A DNA stretch of 42,548 bases. Origin: Corynebacterium sp. GTDB lineage: Bacteria; Actinomycetota; Actinomycetes; Mycobacteriales; Mycobacteriaceae. A model generated the notes under the pieces. The model worked only from the letters and a program-made list of their open reading frames with translations. It ran no database searches and had not been told where the DNA came from. This document shows positions 23,224 to 31,610 of the stretch, one piece after another. The DNA lies in the NCBI RefSeq assembly GCF_030532195.1, contig NZ_JAUNLP010000010.1:1-42548 (forward strand), given 5' to 3'. Both the position numbers and the translations under genes were made by a program. Each line of letters starts with the position of its first letter. Position 1 is the stretch's first letter.

Positions 23224-26034
23224 ATGCGTGGCCTGATTGCGGCAGCACGACCAGTCGTGCGCGACATGTTTGCCACGAAATGGCGGCTTATAGTCTCGGT
23301 CCTGCTTATTGCTCTGCCCGTTGCAGCAATTTCTGCCCTGACCATCGACGCAGAGTCAGTCTCCCGCAGCATCGCGAATGAGCAGCCGGGATATACCCTG
23401 AACTACCAGGGTGGCACATGCACGCAAAACTTTGACGGCAGCGACTTCCAGTGCGATGGCACCCCGGGAAACAGGGCAATTGCTCGGAATCACCCTGCGA
23501 ATTTTGCGGCGTATGTGAAGGACAATCTGCCTGAGGGAATTGAGGCGGGACTGCACCTGTCTCTTGATGCTTCAATTAGCGGCGGTCATGGTGGCGCGAT
23601 GCGGACCGCTGTTGATCAGTGGCCACTTGAGGATCTTCCTGCCGGATATGGCGACAAGCTCGATAACGGGGGCATTGTTCTGCCACATCAGATGGCGGAG
23701 AATCTGGGGATTGACATCGGTGATTCGGTCACGGTCGCCACTGAGCTGTCCTCCCAGAAACTCACCGTGTCCGGTTTTTCTCCCGGGCCAATGGCAGCAG
23801 TTGCCCCTGGCACATTGGCCAAGGACGCTGCGGAAGTCTTTGCCGTTAAAAACACGCCGGATGACTCCGATTTGCCCTATTGGAATCTGATGTCTTCTCG
23901 GGAGATCACCTGGGATGATGTCACCCAGCTCAACAAAGCGGGTTTTACGGTCTACCCACGCGGTGACACAAAGATTGCCGGAGCGCCCGAGCCAGAGCAG
24001 TCATCCCTGCCCAATCTGCAGTTCAGCATTCCGGGCGCACTGTCCAACGCTCTATTCAATGCCGTATTCGTGTCGATGTATATCATCGCGGCGCTTCTGA
24101 TTCTGCTGCTCCTCTCCCCTGTCTTCGCGCTCGCCTTCAACCGTCATACGCGGATGTTCGCGCTGATGAGCTCTCAAGGGGCGAGCCCGCGACAGATTCG
24201 ATTGGCCGTGTTGACCTACGCAGGTCTGACGGGGCTGTTGGGCGGCGTAACAGGCCTGGTCATCGGCATTATCGTGGAGACAATCAATTGGAAGGCGACA
24301 TACCCCGATTGGCCAATGACTCTGGCACCCAAGTACTTGGCAGGTTACCTGGCGATAACCGTCGTCGGCGCCATGCTCAGTGCGCTGTTTCCTGCATTCA
24401 TGGTTTCCCGCACCGCATTGGCCGCGGGTATTGCCGGCGCGGAACCAGACCGAATTTTGGGGTGGCGTAAATGGATGGCAGTCGGTCCGACAATCCTGGC
24501 TGTCGAGGTGGCCATTGTTATCGGCCTGGTGATTGCTAAAGGAACCGCTGCTCTGGACTGGATTTTCAGTACTTCCCCAGTTTTTATTCTCGCGACAGTG
24601 ATTGGTCTTGCTGCTTCCACGCCTGCGATCCTGCTGGGTACTGCGCGAATGCTGCAGAACTCATCCCTGGCCATGCGCACAGCTAGCCGCGGTCTCCTGC
24701 GTCGCTCGGCTCGAGTTCTGCCCGTGGTGGCTGCGATTGTGTGTGTCACTTTTGTCGGCACTGTTGTGCTTGTAGGAAGCTCTGCTGACTCCCGCGCGCA
24801 TCTGAAAGCAGAGACACTGACCACCTCATCTCCGACGGTGGTTGTGCAGACCTCGAATTTGTTCACGGATCGGCCCTCACAGGAGGGAGCCAGCGCGTCA
24901 ACTGACCTGCAGACTCAGCTGCGAGCCACCGCTGATCGCGTTGCAGAGAAAGTAAATTCGTCCCGGATACTTGAGCTTCGCGAGGTCCTTCCTAATTACC
25001 TCGACAGCGACGGTGTCGAGGTACAAATCAAATCCACAAGTGCCTGTACGACGGTTCGCCCATATCTCGATTTCAATGCCACGACGCCGGAAGACTTCGT
25101 TGGTAGCAACGGCAAATCGGCCGCTACGGATCCGCAGGCGGCAGCTGACTGCGTCCATGAAATCACGCGGTTTGCCTCGTCGTCGCCGGTGGATGCAATT
25201 GTGTCCACTGCAGTGGTGCAAAAGCCGGATGAAGTCGCGCTATGGGCGCTGTCCGCGGAAGAAAAGGCAGAGGCGCAGCGCGTTATCTCCGACGGCGGTG
25301 TACTGGTACCGCGCGGTACCTCGCTAACGGATGGCAAAGCCACTATCGAACTCTATGGAGACGAGTCCGCGGACGGTGCGCAACGCTCGGAGGACTTTCG
25401 CGCTGCAGCAGTCCTGCCACCCATCTCAAACATCAGCGTCGTGTTCTCAGAAGAAGCAGCCCGTACGTTGAAGATTCCGGTGCAGACCATGGGATACGCC
25501 ATCATGCTGGATCAGGCCGTCGCTGACTACGACATCGATAGTCTCGACGACGTAACCAAGGAGCTGCCAGCCCAGTTCAGCAACATGATTGGCGTTAATC
25601 CCAACCACTATCTGCGGGATACCACCGGTGATACGGTCGGTTCACTTGCCATCGTCGGCGTTAGCCTGGTGGCCATTGTCCTGGTGATCTTCCTGGCTGC
25701 TAGCGGTTTGCGTCGTGACAACGCCACGCTGATTTCCATCGGTGCCTCACCAAAACTGGTCGCACGAATCGCAGCGATTGAAGCAGCGCTCACAACACTG
25801 CTCGGCATGGGAATTGGTGTCGCGCTGGGACACATCACCATGGCTCTGCTGGCCACTCATGACCGTTACAGCGCCGCTGGAGAGCTCATCTCCCTGGGGC
25901 TATCCCAGTACATTCGCCCAGATTGGATTCTCATCGGCGGAGTATTCGTCGTCACTGTCCTCGCCGCATTGCTCGCTTGGTTCATTCACCGACCAGGCAC
26001 CACCGATGCGGATGTCGCTAGGCGACGCGAGTAG
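23224..26034 (+). CDS. FtsX-family ABC transporter permease (duplicated FtsX domains)
   Basis: A 936-residue membrane protein. A first helix near residues 20-38 is followed by a large extracellular domain (about 45-275). A three-helix FtsX bundle follows ('LLLLSPVFALAFNRHTRMFALMSSQGASPRQIRLAV'), then a further helix group around residues 410-520, a second large extracellular domain (about 525-795) and a last FtsX bundle ('RRDNATLISIGASPKLVARIAAIEAALTTLLG'). The plan fits MacB-like permeases of Gram-positive resistance or peptide-sensing exporters. It is preceded by its ATPase and followed by a strong terminator. Confidence 0.9.
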   Translation: MRGLIAAARPVVRDMFATKWRLIVSVLLIALPVAAISALTIDAESVSRSIANEQPGYTLNYQGGTCTQNFDGSDFQCDGTPGNRAIARNHPANFAAYVKDNLPEGIEAGLHLSLDASISGGHGGAMRTAVDQWPLEDLPAGYGDKLDNGGIVLPHQMAENLGIDIGDSVTVATELSSQKLTVSGFSPGPMAAVAPGTLAKDAAEVFAVKNTPDDSDLPYWNLMSSREITWDDVTQLNKAGFTVYPRGDTKIAGAPEPEQSSLPNLQFSIPGALSNALFNAVFVSMYIIAALLILLLLSPVFALAFNRHTRMFALMSSQGASPRQIRLAVLTYAGLTGLLGGVTGLVIGIIVETINWKATYPDWPMTLAPKYLAGYLAITVVGAMLSALFPAFMVSRTALAAGIAGAEPDRILGWRKWMAVGPTILAVEVAIVIGLVIAKGTAALDWIFSTSPVFILATVIGLAASTPAILLGTARMLQNSSLAMRTASRGLLRRSARVLPVVAAIVCVTFVGTVVLVGSSADSRAHLKAETLTTSSPTVVVQTSNLFTDRPSQEGASASTDLQTQLRATADRVAEKVNSSRILELREVLPNYLDSDGVEVQIKSTSACTTVRPYLDFNATTPEDFVGSNGKSAATDPQAAADCVHEITRFASSSPVDAIVSTAVVQKPDEVALWALSAEEKAEAQRVISDGGVLVPRGTSLTDGKATIELYGDESADGAQRSEDFRAAAVLPPISNISVVFSEEAARTLKIPVQTMGYAIMLDQAVADYDIDSLDDVTKELPAQFSNMIGVNPNHYLRDTTGDTVGSLAIVGVSLVAIVLVIFLAASGLRRDNATLISIGASPKLVARIAAIEAALTTLLGMGIGVALGHITMALLATHDRYSAAGELISLGLSQYIRPDWILIGGVFVVTVLAALLAWFIHRPGTTDADVARRRE

Positions 26035-26068
26035 CTACCGCAATCGCCCCAGCGGTTTGCTGCGCACT

Positions 26069-26107
26069 AAACTCGCGGAAGGAAAACTGATTCCCCCGCG
26101 AGTTTTT
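26069..26107 (+). terminator. rho-independent terminator after the PadR-ABC operon
   Basis: AAACTCGCGG (26069-26078) pairs perfectly with CCGCGAGTTT (26096-26105), followed by more T. It sits 35 bases after the permease stop codon. Confidence 0.88.
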
Positions 26108-26136
26108 CGCTCCAACACGCTTAAGAAAGTGATGAT

Positions 26137-27876
26137 ATGCCTGCTGACCTGTACCGGCGCCTTTCCAATCTCGATGGCAAAAGCTACGGCGCGTACAAGT
26201 CCCTGCGAGGCTCACACGAACTGCCGGGTTTGGATGCAACGCTCATCATCGACAAGGTTCAATCCGATCCGTTTGCCCCACCATCGCGCGCCCGTGTGCT
26301 GATTCCGCTGGACATCCTCGACTATCGCGGCGCCTCACGCACGCATCCGGGGCGGTTCAGCACCGCCGAGCTGGATCTACTCAACCGGCGCCTCGTGCGC
26401 TCATTCAAGCGGTACGCTCGCGGCCTGTTCATCGATGCTCCAGGTCAGGAGGTGCTTCGCCGCACCGCTGTCACAGAACTCAAGCAGGGCGGAAACGGCG
26501 TCGTCAAGCACGACGGCGCGCTCCAGATCTGTTTCGAAATCCAGCTGCCGGCGCGCGGACGGCGCATTCTTGGGCGCGAGGCAGCGCGACTGGTCTGTGA
26601 AGATCTGCTGGATGCGCTTGACGACGCAATCGTGAACGCGCCCGTCGATGCGCTCGATGCGGCAGCGGAATTGGAGTATGACCAGCAGTTTTTGCGCAAG
26701 ACTGTGGAGAATGCGAGCCTGATTGGGTTCGTGGCGGATGGTGCGATTTTGCCTCGTAAGGCGGGCAACAGTCAGTTGCCCAAGTCCGGTGCGACTGCGT
26801 TTGCGAGCCCTGAGTCCTTGGCTCATTCTTTTCAGCTGCCCTCGGGCAAGAAGGTCCATGGCATGGGCATTCCCCGTGGCGTGACCTTGATCGTCGGCGG
26901 TGGCTATCACGGCAAGTCAACGCTGCTGTCGTCACTGGTCACGGGTGTTTATGACCATGCTGCGGGCGATGGCCGTGAGCTGGTTGTCGCGGATAAAAGT
27001 GCGACCGCACTGCGTGCCGAGGACGGCCGTGCCATCACCGGTGTGAATATTTCGCCGTTTATCAATGGCCTGCCCTCCGGCGATGACACGACGCAGTTTT
27101 CCACTTCGAATGCCTCGGGTTCGACGTCTCAAGCTGCGGGTTTGATGGAGGCGCTCGGCGCTGGTGCCCGCGTGCTACTCATCGATGAGGACACGTCAGC
27201 GACCAACTTCATGATTCGCGATGAGCGCATGCGCCGCCTTGTCCCCGATGACCGCGAACCAATCACTCCCCTGGTCGCGCGCGTCCGCGAACTGTGGGAA
27301 GACCACGGCATCTCCACGGTCATCGTCGCCGGTGGCTCCGGCGCGTTCATCGATGTCGCCGACACCGTCATCGCGATGGATTCGTACGTGCCTTACGACG
27401 TCACCTTGCGAGCCCACCAACTCCGAGAACCGGCAACCCCGGCTATTCCGTCACCGTCATTTGCCGAGCTAGATGGACGTTTTCTGACTGCAGACCTCCC
27501 TTCCGGCGCTGAGCACGGTCGCGGTGGCGGACGTGGTGGTCGCGGTGGGCGCGGTGGACGTGGCCCAAAGCCACCGAAGCCGCCTCGGGCTCGTGGTCGC
27601 GAGCTCATCCAGATTGGCAAGGACAACCTGGATCTGCGTGCGGTAAGCCAGATTATGGATGCCTCGCAGACTGAAGCGATTGCACGCATCCTGAATGCTG
27701 TCGCCCAACGTCTTGATGGGCACACTGACCTCGCCCAAGTTATTGAGCAGGAATACGACAATTTTTGTTATTCGCTCTTCGAAACGGGCGCGGAATTTAA
27801 CCACTCCGGGCATCTGGCTGAGCCGCGTATTCAGGAAGTGGCCGCGGCTATTAACCGCCTCCGGCTGCTGCACTAG
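26137..27876 (+). CDS. ABC-class ATPase domain protein (predicted ATPase family) with RGG-type tract
   Basis: A 579-residue cytosolic protein of the 'predicted ATPase of the ABC class' family. The N-terminal part has 'SYGAYKSLRG' and 'RVLIPLDILDYRGASRTHPGRFS'. The Walker A-like loop 'GGGYHGKSTLLSSL' lies near residue 250, the Walker B-like 'VLLIDEDTSATNFMIRDERM' near 345-365, and 'HGISTVIVAGGSGAFIDVADTVIAMD' is also typical. A Gly/Arg tract then Pro/Lys-rich linker (about residues 460-485) separates a C-terminal helical domain. The biochemical role of this family is not established. The RGG-type tract suggests binding of nucleic acid. No membrane segments are present. Confidence 0.85.
   Translation: MPADLYRRLSNLDGKSYGAYKSLRGSHELPGLDATLIIDKVQSDPFAPPSRARVLIPLDILDYRGASRTHPGRFSTAELDLLNRRLVRSFKRYARGLFIDAPGQEVLRRTAVTELKQGGNGVVKHDGALQICFEIQLPARGRRILGREAARLVCEDLLDALDDAIVNAPVDALDAAAELEYDQQFLRKTVENASLIGFVADGAILPRKAGNSQLPKSGATAFASPESLAHSFQLPSGKKVHGMGIPRGVTLIVGGGYHGKSTLLSSLVTGVYDHAAGDGRELVVADKSATALRAEDGRAITGVNISPFINGLPSGDDTTQFSTSNASGSTSQAAGLMEALGAGARVLLIDEDTSATNFMIRDERMRRLVPDDREPITPLVARVRELWEDHGISTVIVAGGSGAFIDVADTVIAMDSYVPYDVTLRAHQLREPATPAIPSPSFAELDGRFLTADLPSGAEHGRGGGRGGRGGRGGRGPKPPKPPRARGRELIQIGKDNLDLRAVSQIMDASQTEAIARILNAVAQRLDGHTDLAQVIEQEYDNFCYSLFETGAEFNHSGHLAEPRIQEVAAAINRLRLLH
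27519..27575 (+). repeat. RGG/GRGG-type coding repeat in the ABC-class ATPase
   Basis: Short tandem repeats of a GGTGG(A/T)CG-like unit encode about 17 residues made almost only of Gly and Arg, then a Pro/Lys stretch. Such low-complexity Arg-Gly tracts bind RNA or DNA in many proteins. Confidence 0.7.
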
Positions 27877-27925
27877 CTAATCTTGCAGGGGGAATCTAGC
27901 CAAGCAAACCTTTCGCAGCCCGCCC

Positions 27926-27956
27926 TTGACCTTGACGTGGCGTCAAGCAGAAAGAT
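27926..27956 (+). promoter_or_regulatory. MerR-type promoter/operator of the TipA-like regulator
   Basis: TTGACC (27926-27931) and AAAGAT (27951-27956) are spaced 19 bases apart, the over-long spacer characteristic of MerR-controlled promoters. In the spacer lies a perfect palindrome, CTTGACG-TGG-CGTCAAG (27931-27947). Transcription should begin near 27963, at the GTG start codon, so the message is probably leaderless and autoregulated. Confidence 0.75.
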
Positions 27957-27964
27957 GAAGTCCC

Positions 27965-28744
27965 GTGAGCAAGAACGACAACGAGTACACCATCGGTGAG
28001 GCTGCTGAGCTGTTGGGAGTGACCACCCGCACGCTGCGTCATTGGGACACCATTGGGTTGCTCAGCCCGGAGTATCGCACCTGGTCCGACTATCGTCTCT
28101 ATACCGAAACAGATATCGACACCGCACTGGAGATTCTCGTCTACCGTGCTGCCGGCGTGCCGTTGAAGGTCATTGAGGAAATCATTCACGGTGAATCCTC
28201 ACCGACCAGTCGGAAAGAACGCTTGCTCGCACAGCGCGATGTTCTCACTGAGAAGATCGCTGACCTGCACCACATGGTGCAGTCCCTGGACAAATTGATT
28301 GCGGAAGGAAACACCATGGATGCGAAAATGAAGACCGAATTGCTCGGCAGGGATTGGCAGAAGATTGAGGCCGAAGCCGAGCAGCGTTGGGGTGAGACCT
28401 CCGAGTGGGAACAGTCGCAGCAGGCGCAGAAGAAGATGAATGCCGACGACTGGTCTGCTTTTAAAGAAGACGCGCAAGCTTTCACTACCGCGCTCGCCGA
28501 TGCCGCTGAACGCGGCGTGGAGCCAGGATCAGACGAGGCGGCACAGTTAGTAGACCGCCACTTGGCCTCTATTACTCAGTTCTATGAGGCTGGTCGGGAA
28601 AAGCAGGTTCTACTTGCCCGTATGTACGTTGCCGACTCTCGCTTTAACGAGTTCTACGGCGGACACGCCAATTACCTGCTGGAACTGGTCGAAGCCCAGG
28701 CGCGCAAGGAAGGCATCGACCCTAATCAAGCACAGTGGCGGTAA
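27965..28744 (+). CDS. MerR-family regulator of the TipA type (TipAS domain)
   Basis: A 259-residue protein. The N-terminal MerR winged helix is clear ('YTIGEAAELLGVTTRTLRHWDTIGLL', about 8-33, and 'YRLYTETDIDTALEILVYRAAGVPL'). A coiled-coil dimer helix follows (about 78-110). The C-terminal TipAS-like antibiotic-binding domain has 'ELLGRDWQKIEAEAEQRWG', 'WSAFKEDAQAFTTALADAAERG' and 'YVADSRFNEFYGG'. TipA-type proteins activate their own promoter on binding thiopeptide or other cyclic antibiotics. The GTG start lacks a ribosome site but lies at the predicted transcription start. No resistance gene follows directly, so targets other than itself are unknown. Confidence 0.92.
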   Translation: MSKNDNEYTIGEAAELLGVTTRTLRHWDTIGLLSPEYRTWSDYRLYTETDIDTALEILVYRAAGVPLKVIEEIIHGESSPTSRKERLLAQRDVLTEKIADLHHMVQSLDKLIAEGNTMDAKMKTELLGRDWQKIEAEAEQRWGETSEWEQSQQAQKKMNADDWSAFKEDAQAFTTALADAAERGVEPGSDEAAQLVDRHLASITQFYEAGREKQVLLARMYVADSRFNEFYGGHANYLLELVEAQARKEGIDPNQAQWR

Positions 28745-28764
28745 TAAGTCAGCAATATGGGCAG

Positions 28765-28782
28765 CGGCAGTAATTGCTGCCG
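28765..28782. repeat. 18-bp imperfect palindrome after the TipA-like gene
   Basis: CGGCAG-TAATTG-CTGCCG is an inverted repeat with one mismatched pair across the centre, 21 bases after the regulator stop. Without a T-run it could be a weak terminator or an operator for the secreted protein gene downstream. Confidence 0.35.
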
Positions 28783-28914
28783 TACACTTGCCGTCCCCAC
28801 CCGAAATGCATTGGCCAAAAGGCTAATCCGCTGAACCTCACGCACTGCATGTGGACAATGAACGATGACTAATCTTCCGACATTTGTCATCCACCACTTA
28901 GGAAGGAATTGACT

Positions 28915-29256
28915 ATGAAGTTCACTCGCTCCATCGCCGCTGTTGCCATCGGTGCCGCAGCCGTTTTTGGCACTGCCGTTGCCTCCCCAGCCATCGCACA
29001 GGCTGCAAGCTGCAACAAGGCTCCGGATCAGCAGTACGAGGAGCACCGCTTCTCCGGTTCCTCCACGGCTGCGCGCGCGTTCCAGGAGTGGTTCGATGGC
29101 GGCGAATTCGTCGAGCCAACCATCGAGACCATGGATCTGCGCCATCTCCAGGTCAACGACACTCAGGTTGCTCGTCCTGGCGACATCATCTACAAGGATG
29201 AAAACGGCGACTTCTGGGTCAAGGAAGGCGCAAACACCATCGAGGACGCTAAGTAA
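28915..29256 (+). CDS. small secreted protein of unknown function
   Basis: A 113-residue exported protein. The signal peptide has basic residues, an Ala/Val-rich core and a probable cleavage after 'AIAQA' near residue 30. The mature part is about 83 residues, acidic, with a single cysteine (Cys33) close to the new N-terminus and no known domain; 'PGDIIYKDENGDFWVKEG' looks like a small beta unit. The ATG at 28915 follows AGGAAGGAA. A perfect terminator follows, so it is transcribed alone or with the regulator upstream. A lone cysteine allows a disulfide-linked dimer, which is speculation. Confidence 0.78.
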   Translation: MKFTRSIAAVAIGAAAVFGTAVASPAIAQAASCNKAPDQQYEEHRFSGSSTAARAFQEWFDGGEFVEPTIETMDLRHLQVNDTQVARPGDIIYKDENGDFWVKEGANTIEDAK

Positions 29257-29273
29257 GTACCACTCCTGGGAAT

Positions 29274-29316
29274 AAAAAAAGCGGCCACTTCAGCAGTGTT
29301 TGAAGTGGCCGCTTTT
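29274..29316. terminator. strong bidirectional terminator
   Basis: A7 then GCGGCCACTTCA (29281-29292), an eight-base loop, TGAAGTGGCCGC (29301-29312) and T4. The 12-bp stem is perfect and extends into A/T pairs, so it can end both the secreted protein message and the convergent CDF-like message. Confidence 0.95.
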
Positions 29317-29323
29317 CGTGTTC

Positions 29324-29932
29324 CTAAGCGTCGTCCATCTCGAGCTCGGGGTCTTCAGCCTGCGCCTGTTCGTAGACTTCCTTGGCAGCAGACAGGTTAA
29401 TCGCACCGATAACCAGTCCCACCACGATGTCCGGCCATGCGCTGTACCAGAAAATGGTAACCACTCCAGCGGCGAGAATCAGCAGGTTGGCCAGGACGTC
29501 GTTACGCGCCGCCAACCACGCACCGCGCATCAGAGCACTTTCAGCCTTGCGCAGATTCATCAACAAAATCGCACAGACCAGGTTAATCACCATTGCGATA
29601 ATCGCCGTGATCGACAGCGTATGCGGCTCCGGCGGTTCACCGCTGAACATCTTCCAAATCGCGGTACCGAACGCGGCCAGCGCCGGAATCAGAATCAGAC
29701 CGGCAAGACCGAAGCTCGCTTTCCGACGGCTCGCAACCGACCAGCCCAGCGCAGTGAGAACCAGCAGGTTGATAAGGAAATCCTCGAGAAAGTCCGCTGC
29801 ATCAGCAAACAGAGCTGCGGAGCCAATAATCGAGGCGATAACCAGCTCAATGAAAAATCCGAGCAGATTTAGACCAGCAACCCACGCCACAATCTTGCGG
29901 GCGCGGTGGTTCAAAGACGATGACGTAAACAC
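29324..29932 (-). CDS. CDF-like cation transporter, membrane domain only, with altered metal site
   Basis: About 202 residues with six hydrophobic helices as in cation diffusion facilitators. The TM2 motif 'GSAALFADAADFLEDF' supplies Asp-x3-Asp, matching the metal pair of YiiP-type zinc exporters. In TM5, 'AARNDVLANLL' keeps the Asp but has Ala where the metal-binding His would be. The usual cytosolic C-terminal domain is absent; the tail is short and acidic. It may be a reduced or changed-specificity member, or use a partner. The start is a GTG at 29932 (a TTG lies at 29935) with TAATCT eight bases ahead, so a leaderless message is possible. Confidence 0.75.
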   Translation of the reverse strand: MFTSSSLNHRARKIVAWVAGLNLLGFFIELVIASIIGSAALFADAADFLEDFLINLLVLTALGWSVASRRKASFGLAGLILIPALAAFGTAIWKMFSGEPPEPHTLSITAIIAMVINLVCAILLMNLRKAESALMRGAWLAARNDVLANLLILAAGVVTIFWYSAWPDIVVGLVIGAINLSAAKEVYEQAQAEDPELEMDDA

Positions 29933-30010
29933 CAATTCAGATTAACGGACAGCACACCACGGTGGCTCCCTAAGGTTCTCACAATTGATTCACCGTTAAA
30001 ATAGGGCCTC

Positions 30011-30361
30011 GTGAAACACCTCCTTATCGTTCTGGGACTGCTGTGCGTGGGTCTTGGCACACTAGGGGTGTTCTTGCCACTTATCCCCACTACTCCATTT
30101 CTGTTGGCTGCCACATTTTTCTTCGCACGCAGCTCGGACCGGCTTAATACCTGGCTACTCAGTCACCGTTGGTTTGGCCCCTACTTACGTAATTACCGTG
30201 AGGGCACTATGACGACGGGCCACAAAGTTCGCACATTGACGTTGATGTGGGCGGGCTTGATTCTGTCCGGTGTGCTGGCGGCAAAACCGGTGGTATGGCT
30301 CACTTTGGCCATCATCGGTGTATCCGTGTCAATTCATATCGCACTGTTGGGAAAACGCTGA
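30011..30361 (+). CDS. YbaN-family inner membrane protein (DUF454)
   Basis: A 116-residue membrane protein with the family opening 'GLLCVGLGTLGVFLPLIPTTPFLLAATFFFARSS' (in two parts) and 'HRWFGPYLRNYREG', then two more helices at the C-terminus. Length is full for the family, whose function is not known; members often lie by heme or fatty-acid genes, not seen here. The GTG start has no ribosome site but a TAAAAT element (29997-30002) ends eight bases before it, so the message may be leaderless. The CDF-like gene is divergent. Confidence 0.85.
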   Translation: MKHLLIVLGLLCVGLGTLGVFLPLIPTTPFLLAATFFFARSSDRLNTWLLSHRWFGPYLRNYREGTMTTGHKVRTLTLMWAGLILSGVLAAKPVVWLTLAIIGVSVSIHIALLGKR

Positions 30362-30441
30362 CAGTGTCAGGCTTTCGCACCGCTGCGTATTGACCGTCAC
30401 ACAACCGCTAGGCCATAACAACCCGCGTACCATGGTGTTTT

Positions 30442-31527
30442 ATGACGCAAGCACAAAAATTCCACTCGGAAATGAAGGTTCCCGGCGGCAAATTAGTTGT
30501 CGCCGACTGTGAGACCACCGACAACTCGATTTCGTCGATTAGCATTTCGGGCGACTTTTTCCTGGAACCCGACGAGGCCTACGACATTATTAATGACGCG
30601 CTCCTTGGTGCCCCTGCCGATGACAATGCGGAGCATTTACAAGCTCGTCTCGATTCCGCACTGAAGGATTTTGAGTCCGAATCCGGCCGCGACGTTCGCC
30701 TGCATGGCTTCGATACTCACGTCATTGCGCAGGTTGTCCGGCGCGCGCTGACTGAGGCCGTTGACTTCACGGATCTGAAGTGGGAAGTCCTGCAGCCGGG
30801 TGTGCTGCCGACGGTGATGAATGTCGCGCTGGATGAAGTCCTTTTGGATCAAGTCAATTCCGGTCAGCGTGGCCCTACCCTGCGCTTTTGGGACTGGGAG
30901 GACCGCGCCACCGTCATCGGCTCCTACCAGTCCTACGTCAACGAGCTGGAGCCAGAGGGCGTAGAGAAGCACGACGTGCAGGTTGTCCGTCGTCTCTCCG
31001 GCGGCGGTGCGATGTTTATGGAGGGCGGCAACTGCGTCACCTACTCGCTCTACGTGCCAGAAAAGCTGGTCGCGGGCTTAAGCTACGTGGAATCCTACGA
31101 ATTCCTCGACCGCTGGGTCATCGCCGCGTTGGCACAGCTGGGTGTCAATGCGTGGTACGTCCCCATCAATGACATCACCTCAGACGGCGGCAAAATCGGC
31201 GGTGCCGCGCAGAAGCGCCGTGGTTCCACCGTGCTCCACCACGTCACCATGAGCTACGACATCGACGCAGACAAGATGATGGAAGTCCTACGCATCGGCA
31301 AGGCCAAGATTGCCGACAAGGGGCTGCGCAGCGCAAAGAAGCGTGTCGATCCCCTGCGCCGCCAGACCGGCGCCAGCCGTGCCGACGTCATCGACACGAT
31401 GAAGGACACGTTCATCGCCCGTTACGGCGCTACCGAAGCATCGCTTTCCGACGACGACTTCGCCGCAGCACAGCATCTCATTGACACCAAATACGGCACG
31501 GAGGGCTGGACCCACCGCGTACCGTAA
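30442..31527 (+). CDS. lplA: lipoate-protein ligase A family protein with N-terminal accessory domain
   Basis: A 361-residue enzyme. The catalytic BPL/LplA domain occupies about residues 110-350, with 'RRLSGGGAMFMEGGNCVTYSLYVP' (the lipoyl-binding loop, read in two pieces) near 187-210 and the lysine motif 'GGKIGGAAQKRRG' near 250. Residues 1-100 resemble the small accessory domain that other LplA enzymes carry at the C-terminus or as separate LplB ('MKVPGGKLVVADCE', 'GDFFLEPDEAYDIINDALLG'). So the domain order is inverted. The protein should attach lipoate to E2 and GcvH domains using ATP. It lies alone, before the BCCT carrier. Confidence 0.88.
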   Translation: MTQAQKFHSEMKVPGGKLVVADCETTDNSISSISISGDFFLEPDEAYDIINDALLGAPADDNAEHLQARLDSALKDFESESGRDVRLHGFDTHVIAQVVRRALTEAVDFTDLKWEVLQPGVLPTVMNVALDEVLLDQVNSGQRGPTLRFWDWEDRATVIGSYQSYVNELEPEGVEKHDVQVVRRLSGGGAMFMEGGNCVTYSLYVPEKLVAGLSYVESYEFLDRWVIAALAQLGVNAWYVPINDITSDGGKIGGAAQKRRGSTVLHHVTMSYDIDADKMMEVLRIGKAKIADKGLRSAKKRVDPLRRQTGASRADVIDTMKDTFIARYGATEASLSDDDFAAAQHLIDTKYGTEGWTHRVP

Positions 31528-31610
31528 AACGCCACGTCGTTTACCTATACCAGACAAAGTTCGAAAAAGGAGTTAACTTTAAAGAACATGTAAACGGAAG
31601 GTTATACGAC

